This document shows positions 35,050-42,625 of a stretch of 64,000 nt of DNA, one piece after another. The stretch spans positions 11,676 to 75,675 of the forward strand of contig JBLFYM010000011.1 of the NCBI GenBank assembly GCA_047608975.1, read 5' to 3'. Under the pieces are notes generated by a model. That model ran no database searches, had not been told where the DNA came from, and was given only the letters and a program-made list of their open reading frames with translations. Origin of the DNA: GCA-2715965 sp047608975. GTDB lineage: Bacteria > Verrucomicrobiota > Verrucomicrobiia > Limisphaerales > JAYPXF01. Every line of letters begins with the position of its first letter. Positions within the stretch are counted from its first letter, which is position 1. The position numbers and the translations under genes were made by a program.

Positions 35050-36654
35050 ATGAACCACCACCCCACAGCCCAAGAGCAGCGATGGATCGAAGATTACTGC
35101 AACGAGACGATTTCCGCCGAGGAGTTCGAGCAATTTCAGGACGCGATGGAAACCAATGCGGATCTGCGCGTTGCCTTTCGGAAATATTTTTCGCTCGATG
35201 CTGGTTTGCGTCAGGGGAGCGAGTCCGGGCAGGAGATTGGTGCGGCTTGGTCGCAACCGGAACCGGCGAAGGTCGTTGCGTTTCCGAGTCAGTGGCAGTG
35301 GGTGGCGATTGCCGCATTGTTAGTCCTTGGTTTGTTCTTTGCGCGGCGGCCGCCGGTGACGCAGCTTGCCCAGGCGCCGCCGAAGATCGAGCCGAGTGCT
35401 CAGGGCTTTGGGGTGTTGACGGGTGTGGATGGAGCCGAGTGGGGGAGTCATCCGGACTTGGCCCAGGGTGATCTCGTGCCGAGTGGTGAGGTTCATCTGA
35501 GATCGGGCGTCGCACAGTTGGAACTCTTTAGCGGCGTGACCTTGGTCATCGAAGGCGATGCTGCCTTTGAAATTCATTCCTCGATGGAGATGAGTGTTGC
35601 GCACGGCAAGCTCCGCGCGAATGTTCCAGCACCCGCGCTTGGTTTTCGTATCCGCTCGAGCGAGGGTGAAGTCGTCGATCTCGGAACGGAGTTCGCGGTC
35701 AATATCACTCCCGGCGGATCCGAGGTACATGTGATTGATGGCGAGGTGGAATGGCACCCTTCCGGCCAAACGGCCAAGCAGCTGATGAAGAAGGGCGAAG
35801 CCGTGAGCTGGAGCGAGAGTGGCAGCCAACTGCTGGCCAAGGTGGGGGATTTCGTGGGGATGCGTGAACTCAATGTGCGACTGAACAACGGCCGTTCAGA
35901 TCGCCGGAATGACTGGTTGATCCATAGCCGTGAATTGGCCCGTGACGAGCGCATGGTTACATACTTCCCGATGTCACAAGCCGGACCATGGCATCGCAAA
36001 CTCTACAACGAAGCCCGGAACGAGGGCGCGGCAATCGATGGGGCCATCGTCGTCGCCAAGCGAGCGGTGGATCGATTCGGTCATGAGAACGGGGCCTTGG
36101 ATTTTAGCGGTACGGGTAGTCGGGTGCGCGTGAACGTGGAGCAGGAGTTGACCTCCATCACCTTGATTGCGTGGGTGAAGATCGACAGCCTGGACCGTTG
36201 GTACAATTCGCTGTTGCTCACCGATGGCCACGAATTGGATGAACCACACTGGCAGATCATGGCCGACGGCCGCCTGTTCTTTTCAGTGAAGAAACGGACC
36301 TACGACCCGGAGAAAAAGCTGGCGGACAAACACGTTGTCTACTCGAGGCCCTTCTGGACGCCGGCGATGAGCGGCAAGTGGACCCAGATTGCCACGACCT
36401 ACGACTCTTCGACTTTCACTGTCACGCATTACATCAACGGCAAACGGATCCACAGGGAAGTGTTGCCGGAGAACATGCGTGTGAACCGCGTGAAGATTGG
36501 TCCTGCCTCGATTGGCAACTGGAGTCAACCGACCCGCGGCGAAGCCAAGTTCTCTGTCCGCAATCTCAATGGCAGCATGGATGAATTTGCCATATTCTCC
36601 GTCGCATTGAGTGCTGACGAAATCGCTGCACTCTACCAGCACGGCAAACCATGA
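35050..36654 (+). CDS. FecR-type membrane regulator with LamG sensor domain
   Basis: 534 residues, no signal peptide. The cytoplasmic N-terminus (residues 1-75; EQRWIEDYCNETISAEEFEQFQDAM) probably binds the sigma factor. One membrane span follows at about 80-100 (WVAIAALLVLGLFF). FecR domain at about 115-240: ELFSGVTLVIEGDAAFEI, GEVVDLGTEFAVN, EVHVIDGEVEWHP. A LamG domain at about 330-530 includes ENGALDFSGTGSRV, ITLIAWVKIDSL and NLNGSMDEFAIFSVALSADEIAALYQHG. The LamG domain would sit outside the inner membrane and could sense a glycan directly. No TonB receptor adjoins it, unlike classical FecR systems. Confidence 0.9.
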   Translation: MNHHPTAQEQRWIEDYCNETISAEEFEQFQDAMETNADLRVAFRKYFSLDAGLRQGSESGQEIGAAWSQPEPAKVVAFPSQWQWVAIAALLVLGLFFARRPPVTQLAQAPPKIEPSAQGFGVLTGVDGAEWGSHPDLAQGDLVPSGEVHLRSGVAQLELFSGVTLVIEGDAAFEIHSSMEMSVAHGKLRANVPAPALGFRIRSSEGEVVDLGTEFAVNITPGGSEVHVIDGEVEWHPSGQTAKQLMKKGEAVSWSESGSQLLAKVGDFVGMRELNVRLNNGRSDRRNDWLIHSRELARDERMVTYFPMSQAGPWHRKLYNEARNEGAAIDGAIVVAKRAVDRFGHENGALDFSGTGSRVRVNVEQELTSITLIAWVKIDSLDRWYNSLLLTDGHELDEPHWQIMADGRLFFSVKKRTYDPEKKLADKHVVYSRPFWTPAMSGKWTQIATTYDSSTFTVTHYINGKRIHREVLPENMRVNRVKIGPASIGNWSQPTRGEAKFSVRNLNGSMDEFAIFSVALSADEIAALYQHGKP

Positions 36655-36721
36655 TCCTTGGTTCACTATCAACTTCACCAAAACACCTGGCGAGCCGACG
36701 GCCAAACCCCAGATTAACGAA

Positions 36722-39571
36722 ATGAAGATTCACATCATCGCGGCAAGCGTACTCCTGATCTCATCCGGAGCCCTCTTGGCCAAGGATAGCCAGTCGACCG
36801 AAATCGAACGGCTGTTCACGCTCAAGGTGAAGCCGATGCTCTCTGAAAAATGCTTCGGCTGCCACGGCGCGCCAGACAAGAAACTCAAAGGCGGACTCGA
36901 TGTCACCTCCCGCGAGAAGTTCGTGCAAGGCGGCCACGATTTCCCGAACGCACTGGTTCCCGGTTCCTCTCCCCGGAGCTACGTCCTCAAGATGGTCAAG
37001 TGGGAGGACGAAGACTACGAGATGCCGCCCAAGAAGAATGACCGTCTCACCGAGGAACAGATCAAAGATTTCGGCAAGTGGATCGATGCCGGTGCGCCTT
37101 GGCTGAGCGAAGAACGGCAGAAGGAAATCCATCTCGCCGAGCAAAACAAGAAGCGGACGAAGGACGGTATCATGGTCAAGACTTCCGGCGGTCTGGCTGA
37201 TGAGTGGACCTTCCGTCGTTATCAGCCGGAAGACATCTGGGCCTTTCAGTCAGTCAGGAAGCCGAAGCTACCGAACCTCGGCGACCGGAACGCGATTGAT
37301 GCATTGGTCGGATCCAAGTTGGAGAAGTCTGGTTTCAAGGCCGCAGCCAAGTCGAATTATCACACCCTCATCCGGCGTGCCACCTACGACCTGACCGGAT
37401 TACCCCCGACCCTCACGGAAGTTTACAAGTTTGGCAAAGCCTATCAGAAGGACGCTGACAAGGCCTGGCGCGATCTGGTTGATCGGCTGCTGGCCAGCAA
37501 GCACTACGGCGAACGCTGGGCGCAGCACTGGCTGGACGTCGCGCGCTACTCGGACACCGGTGGCTACTCCAATGACTACGAGCGTTCGAACATGTGGCGT
37601 TATCGGGATTGGGTGATCAAGGCCCTGAACGAGGACAAGCCTTACGACCAGTTTGTCATCGAACAGTTGGCCGGCGACGAATTGGCTGACCGATCCCTGG
37701 CCAAGCGAATCACTGATCCAAAGAAACTTACCCCGGCCCGCGCGAACGGCAAATACAACGAAAAGGAAAGCGCCTTGCTCGTGGCCAGTTCTTTCCTGCG
37801 CATGGGGCCGTGGGATCCGGCGATGGTCAAGAAACCCGAGGCGCGTCAGCTCTTTCTTGATGATGTCGTCAATGCCGTCGGCCAGACCTTCCTATCCACC
37901 ACGATGCGTTGCTTCAAGTGTCACGATCACAAGTTCGATCCGCTGCCAACGCGTGACTACTACCGCTTCTACTCCGCCTTCTCTGGCACCCAGCTGTCCG
38001 AGCGCAAGGCTCCGTTCCACGAAGGTGAGAACCAGGCCGGCTTCGAGGAAGGCAAGGTGCTGATCCAACGGCTCCAGGCTTTCGCCCAAGCGAGAGTCAA
38101 AGAGCTGACGACCAAGCGCGAGAACGAAGCCCGTAGGTGGTACAAAGAGCGCGATCTCCCGTACCAAACCCTCAATAAGCGTAAGGGCGTCGACGACGAA
38201 AAGAAGCCACCACGTCACTGCGGTTTGAGCCCCGTAGAACAGGGACGGCTAAAGGTGCGCGAGCAGGACGTCTGGATCTGGACCCGCCGCCTGGAACGCT
38301 ATCAGCCCTTTGTGCAGACGGTGTACAACGGTCAGGATCCTGGCTTCCTCAACGCCCGCAAACTGCGCATGAATGCCAAGGCGAACATGGATTGGCGTCC
38401 GGACAGCACCATCCTCACCGGCGGCTCACTGGAAGCTCCCGGCGAGCAGGTTGCACCCGGCGTTCTCAGCGCCCTCGGCGTGCCAACCAGTGATGCGAAG
38501 GAGCATCCTTATCTCGTCACGGACGAACTCGAAGGCCGGCGTCTTGCTCTGGCCAAATGGATCGCCGATCCGCGCAACCCGCTGACCGCCCGTTCGATCG
38601 TCAATCGCGTCTGGCAGTACCACTTCGGCAAAGCCATCGCTGGCAACCCGAACAACTTTGGCGTCAAAGGCTCCAAGCCGACCCATCCGCGGCTGTTGGA
38701 CTGGCTCGCTGCCGACTTCGTCGAGAACGGTTGGCAGATCAAACGCCTGCATCGCCTGATCATGGCTTCGAATACCTATCAGCAATCCGGCCGCCATTCC
38801 GACATGGAGAAACTCCGCAACGACGATCCGAACAATGATCTCTTTGCCTACTTCCCCTCCCGTCGTTTGACCGCCGAGGAAATTCGCGATGGCATGTTGA
38901 AGATCTCCGGTGAATTGAATACCGACAGTGGTGGCCTGCCGATCATGCCCGAGATGAATCTCGAAGTTGCCCTGCAGCCGCGCATGATCCAGTTCTCCTT
39001 GGCCCCCGCGTATCAGCCCTCTCGCACGCCGGAAGAACGCAACCGTCGCAGCATCTACGCCTACCGCGTTCGCGGTCTCGCCAATCCCTTCCTCGAGACC
39101 TTCAATCAGCCGAACCCGAACGACTCCTGCGAAGATCGCGATGCCGCGTCTGTTTCGCCGCAGGCCTTCACGTTGCTGAATAGCGACGTTGTAACCGCCC
39201 GTTCGATTGCCTACGCCCTGCGTGTCGAAAAGGAAGAGGCGACTCTTTCAAAACAGATCGATCGCGCCATCCGTCTCGCCTTCAGCCGCAATCCCACCCA
39301 ACAGGAAAAGAACAAGCTGCTCGCCTACGTGAAGGAAATGCGCGCCTACCACGAGCAGGTGAAACCCGAGTCAAAGGAATACCCGACCCAGATCACCCGA
39401 TCCCTCGTCGAGGAGTTCACCGGCCAACCCTTCGAATACGAGGAGATCCTTCCCGCCTTCGAAAACTACGTCCCAGACAAGCAGGCCGCCGACGTGGGCC
39501 CCAATACCCGGGCCTTGGCTGATCTCTGCCTACTTTTGTTCAACAGCAACGAATTCGTCTTCCTTTACTAA
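36722..39571 (+). CDS. PSD1 protein: PSCyt1 + DUF1549 + DUF1553
   Basis: 949 residues from the ATG at 36722 (MKIHIIAASVLLISSGALLA, signal peptide); the frame open from 36611 overlaps FecR and is rejected. The planctomycete-type cytochrome domain has CFGCH at about residue 44. DUF1549 has RRATYDLTGLPPTLTEV, HYGERWAQHWLDVARYSDTGGY and a second motif CFKCHDHK at about residue 397. DUF1553 has NPLTARSIVNRVWQYHFGKAIAG, MASNTYQQSG and FPSRRLTAEEIRDGMLKISG. Two hemes are possible. The repeat element and a DUF1501 gene follow. Confidence 0.94.
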   Translation: MKIHIIAASVLLISSGALLAKDSQSTEIERLFTLKVKPMLSEKCFGCHGAPDKKLKGGLDVTSREKFVQGGHDFPNALVPGSSPRSYVLKMVKWEDEDYEMPPKKNDRLTEEQIKDFGKWIDAGAPWLSEERQKEIHLAEQNKKRTKDGIMVKTSGGLADEWTFRRYQPEDIWAFQSVRKPKLPNLGDRNAIDALVGSKLEKSGFKAAAKSNYHTLIRRATYDLTGLPPTLTEVYKFGKAYQKDADKAWRDLVDRLLASKHYGERWAQHWLDVARYSDTGGYSNDYERSNMWRYRDWVIKALNEDKPYDQFVIEQLAGDELADRSLAKRITDPKKLTPARANGKYNEKESALLVASSFLRMGPWDPAMVKKPEARQLFLDDVVNAVGQTFLSTTMRCFKCHDHKFDPLPTRDYYRFYSAFSGTQLSERKAPFHEGENQAGFEEGKVLIQRLQAFAQARVKELTTKRENEARRWYKERDLPYQTLNKRKGVDDEKKPPRHCGLSPVEQGRLKVREQDVWIWTRRLERYQPFVQTVYNGQDPGFLNARKLRMNAKANMDWRPDSTILTGGSLEAPGEQVAPGVLSALGVPTSDAKEHPYLVTDELEGRRLALAKWIADPRNPLTARSIVNRVWQYHFGKAIAGNPNNFGVKGSKPTHPRLLDWLAADFVENGWQIKRLHRLIMASNTYQQSGRHSDMEKLRNDDPNNDLFAYFPSRRLTAEEIRDGMLKISGELNTDSGGLPIMPEMNLEVALQPRMIQFSLAPAYQPSRTPEERNRRSIYAYRVRGLANPFLETFNQPNPNDSCEDRDAASVSPQAFTLLNSDVVTARSIAYALRVEKEEATLSKQIDRAIRLAFSRNPTQQEKNKLLAYVKEMRAYHEQVKPESKEYPTQITRSLVEEFTGQPFEYEEILPAFENYVPDKQAADVGPNTRALADLCLLLFNSNEFVFLY

Positions 39572-39574
39572 GGC

Positions 39575-39652
39575 CCGTTGGAGTTCACGCTTTGTGCGGG
39601 CGCGAACTTGTTCGAGCCCTTCAGGCTCAGGACAAAGCGCGAACTCCAACGG
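39575..39652. repeat. Palindromic intergenic repeat, copy 2
   Basis: The outer arms CCGTTGGAGTTC (39575-39586) and GAACTCCAACGG (39641-39652) are perfect 12-base complements; after one mismatch CGCTTTGT (39588-39595) pairs with ACAAAGCG (39632-39639). An inner GAGCC-cttca-GGCTC hairpin is present. Read in reverse, copy 1 shares GTTGGAGTTCACGCTTT and GCGAACTTGTTCG-like segments. A worn half copy (CGCGTGAACTTCAAC) lies at about 39718-39732. Confidence 0.87.
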
Positions 39653-39735
39653 CGCCACTTTCAACCTACACGACATAAAACTTTGCCCCCCGGATTGCAA
39701 ATACACCCACACGCTAGCGCGTGAACTTCAACCTC

Positions 39736-41169
39736 ATGAAATCACCAATCTGCTACCGTCCTTTCTCATCCGCCGCCACCCGTCGTGAATTCCTCTATGG
39801 TCTCGGCGCCTCCATGGGGTCCGTCGCGCTGACCAGCGCCTTGGCAAAAGACGCGGCTATGCCTTCAGCCTTGGACCTTAAGCCTTTGGCTCCCAAGCAG
39901 CCGCAGCTACCCGCCAAGGCCAAGAACGTCATCATGCTCTTCATGGAAGGCGGCCCGGCACACATGGACACTTTCGATCCGAAGCCCAAGCTGACTGAAC
40001 TGCACAAAAAGGAATCCAAGAGCACCAAGAGCTTGGCTGGTGGCTTCAAGTTCTTCGTGGGTAGCCCCTTCGGCTTCGACAAGGTCGGCCAATCCGGCAT
40101 CGAGATGTGTGATCAGTGGAAGTACCTGCGCGATCCCGAAGTCGCTGACGAACTCTGCAATTACCGCGGTTGCCAGGCCGAATCTTTGAATCATCCCGAA
40201 GCCCTTTTCCACATGAACACCGGCAGCCGTCTCGGTGCCGATCCGGCCCTTGGCGCTTGGGCTACCTACGGACTTGGCAGCGTGAATCAGAATCTTCCTG
40301 GCTACGTGGTCATGACCGAACTCGCCCTCCCGCAGGGCGGTTCACGCAACTGGTCCAACGGCTTCCTCCCCGCCTATTATCAGGGCACGCGTCTGCGTCC
40401 GACCGGTTCCCCGATCCTCGATCTCAAGTCGCAGGGATACAAATCTCGTGCTCATCAGCGCAAGGCTCTCGATGCGCTCGCCATGTTGAATGATCAGCAC
40501 GCCAAGAAGCATCCCGATCACAAAGACCTCGCGGCGCGTATGGAATCATACGAGCTCGCCCATCGGATGCAGACGGAAGTTCCCGATGTCATCGACCTCA
40601 AGGGCGAACCCGAGCACATCCGTGAGCTGTACGGCTTGAACGACAAGGACACCGGCGAGTTCGGCAAACAATGCCTGATGGCCCGGCGCATGGTCGAAAA
40701 AGGCGTCCGCTTTGTGCAGATCTTCTCCGGTGGTTGGGATAGTCACGACTACCTCGAACGCGGACACGGCTCCCGCATCAAGAGTGTCGACAAGCCCATC
40801 GCCGCGCTCATCAAGGATCTCAAGAAACGCGGCATGCTCGACGACACCCTCGTCATCTGGACCGGTGAATTCGGCCGCACACCCGACAACAACAAGCGCG
40901 GTGGCGTCTATTCCCTTGGCCGCGGCCACAATGCCGACGCCATGACCATGCTCATGGCTGGTGGCGGCGTTAAGAAGGGCGCCATCGTCGGCGCCACCGA
41001 CGAGATCGGCTCCGAAGCCGTCGACGTGAGACACCCCATCCGCGACTTCCACGTCACGCTCCTCCACCTCCTGGGTCTGGATGACAACAAATTGACCTAC
41101 TTCCATGCCGGCCGTTACAAACAGCTCAGCCAATTTGGCGGCAAGGTGATCAACGAGTTGATTGCTTGA
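39736..41169 (+). CDS. DUF1501 Tat-exported protein
   Basis: 477 residues from the ATG at 39736; the GTG at 39721 lies in a worn repeat. A twin-arginine signal (TRREFLYGLGASMGSVALTS) starts it. Diagnostic segments: KNVIMLFMEGGPAHMDTFDPKPKL, GAWATYGLGSVNQNLPGYVVM, CLMARRMVEKGVRFVQIFSGGWDSHDYL, DDTLVIWTGEFGRTPDN, GRGHNADAMTMLMAGGGVKKG. Paired with the PSD1 gene just upstream. Role unknown. Confidence 0.93.
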   Translation: MKSPICYRPFSSAATRREFLYGLGASMGSVALTSALAKDAAMPSALDLKPLAPKQPQLPAKAKNVIMLFMEGGPAHMDTFDPKPKLTELHKKESKSTKSLAGGFKFFVGSPFGFDKVGQSGIEMCDQWKYLRDPEVADELCNYRGCQAESLNHPEALFHMNTGSRLGADPALGAWATYGLGSVNQNLPGYVVMTELALPQGGSRNWSNGFLPAYYQGTRLRPTGSPILDLKSQGYKSRAHQRKALDALAMLNDQHAKKHPDHKDLAARMESYELAHRMQTEVPDVIDLKGEPEHIRELYGLNDKDTGEFGKQCLMARRMVEKGVRFVQIFSGGWDSHDYLERGHGSRIKSVDKPIAALIKDLKKRGMLDDTLVIWTGEFGRTPDNNKRGGVYSLGRGHNADAMTMLMAGGGVKKGAIVGATDEIGSEAVDVRHPIRDFHVTLLHLLGLDDNKLTYFHAGRYKQLSQFGGKVINELIA

Positions 41170-41329
41170 ATCGTGCCTGACTACGTCGAAAGATTTTGGG
41201 AAAGCCTTCAGTGATCAGATCGCATTGGGGCTTTGATTGCTGAGATTCGATCGACTTGCGTCTCAGTTCTTTCAGAATCGCTGAAACACTCGTCAGGCTG
41301 ATGAAAATATATTGGAAGTCTGAACGAAC

Positions 41330-42610
41330 ATGCTGATCAAGACCGACAACTCTCTGAATCGCCGAACGTTCCTCCGCGGAATCGGTGGCGCATTGGTAGC
41401 CCTGCCGCACCTGAACATCATGGCCGCCGGGAAAGCCGTCCAGCCGCCCATGCGGATGGTGTGTGTGGGGACGAATTTTGGCTTTGTGCCGAAGCTGTTC
41501 TTTCCGGAGGAGACGGGTCGCAATTACGTGGCTCCTGAACTGATTCAACAGCTGGAGCAGCATCGCGACAAATTCACGATTCTGTCGCAGCTTGATCACG
41601 GAACGGAAGGCGTGGGTGGGCATGGGGGCGTGCACGCATTTCTTTCCGGCATTCTCTCGAAGAACGCCAAGGGCTTCGGTGAAAAGAACGTCACGATGGA
41701 TCAGAAGGCCGCCGAGCATGTCGGCCCAGATACCCGTTATTCCTCGATGCAGTTCTCCGCCGGTGGCGATGAGGGCAGTGTGCTTTCATGGAACAATTCC
41801 GGCGTGGCGCTGCCATCACAGAACAGTCTCTCGACCCTGTATGCCAGGTTGTTCCAGGCACCAAGACAGCAGGAATTGAGCGTTCTTCGCCGGACGCATC
41901 AGGAGAAGAAAAGCATCCTCGATCTCGTCGAGTCGGACGCGAAGATCCTTCAGCGTCGCATCGGACGGGAGGACCAGGAGAAGCTCGATCAATATTTCAC
42001 CTCAGTCCGCGAACTGGAGCGCAAGCTCACGCAGTCAGAGGCCTGGTTGGGCAAGCCGAAACCCACGGTGGACTACCAACTGCCCGCTGATGCCGGCGGC
42101 TTGGACTTCGTTGAGCGCGTTCCGCTTTACTACCACCTGATGGCGCTCGCGTTGCAGACGGATTCGACCCGGGTCATCACGTTCTCCCTGGCGGATCTCG
42201 GTGGCAATTCGGGCGGGTTCCCGCTCACCCGCGGCTATCATCAGTTGACCCACCACGGCAAGGTGGTCCGCTACATCAAGGAGCTGTCGATCATCGAACG
42301 CTCCCACACCAAACAGTTCGGTCGGTTTCTCGATCAGCTGGATGCCGTTCGTGAACCAAATGGCAAAACGCTGCTCGACAATACGATGGCTCTTCTCGGC
42401 AGCGGCATGGGCAACGCCAGTTCACACAGCAACAAGAACCTCCCGCTGCTCCTCGCGGGCGGTGGTTTCAAACACGGTCAGCACCTCCGCTACAAAAAGG
42501 GTTCGACGCCGGCATGCAATCTCTTCGTGTCCATGCTCCAGCGCTTTGGTGTGGAGACGGACAAGTTCAATCGGGGCACGGGGACGTTGAGTGGTTTGGG
42601 GATTGCGTGA
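41330..42610 (+). CDS. DUF1552 Tat-exported protein
   Basis: 426 residues, Tat signal NRRTFLRGIGGALVALPHLNIMAAG. The body is typical of DUF1552: RMVCVGTNFGFVPKLFFPEETG, TILSQLDHGTEGVGGHGGVHAFLSG, TMDQKAAEHVG, LSWNNSGVALPSQNSLSTLYARLF, REDQEKLDQYFTSVRELERKL, LLGSGMGNASSHSNKNLPLLLAGGG. This family is almost always encoded next to DUF1592/DUF1588 proteins, as here. Biochemical function unknown. Confidence 0.92.
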   Translation: MLIKTDNSLNRRTFLRGIGGALVALPHLNIMAAGKAVQPPMRMVCVGTNFGFVPKLFFPEETGRNYVAPELIQQLEQHRDKFTILSQLDHGTEGVGGHGGVHAFLSGILSKNAKGFGEKNVTMDQKAAEHVGPDTRYSSMQFSAGGDEGSVLSWNNSGVALPSQNSLSTLYARLFQAPRQQELSVLRRTHQEKKSILDLVESDAKILQRRIGREDQEKLDQYFTSVRELERKLTQSEAWLGKPKPTVDYQLPADAGGLDFVERVPLYYHLMALALQTDSTRVITFSLADLGGNSGGFPLTRGYHQLTHHGKVVRYIKELSIIERSHTKQFGRFLDQLDAVREPNGKTLLDNTMALLGSGMGNASSHSNKNLPLLLAGGGFKHGQHLRYKKGSTPACNLFVSMLQRFGVETDKFNRGTGTLSGLGIA

Positions 42611-42625
42611 CAGGGTGAAAGGGGG

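Noticed and set aside
36611..36721. N-terminal extension of the second PSD1 protein
   Set aside because: It overlaps the FecR-LamG gene and precedes a perfect signal peptide at 36722.
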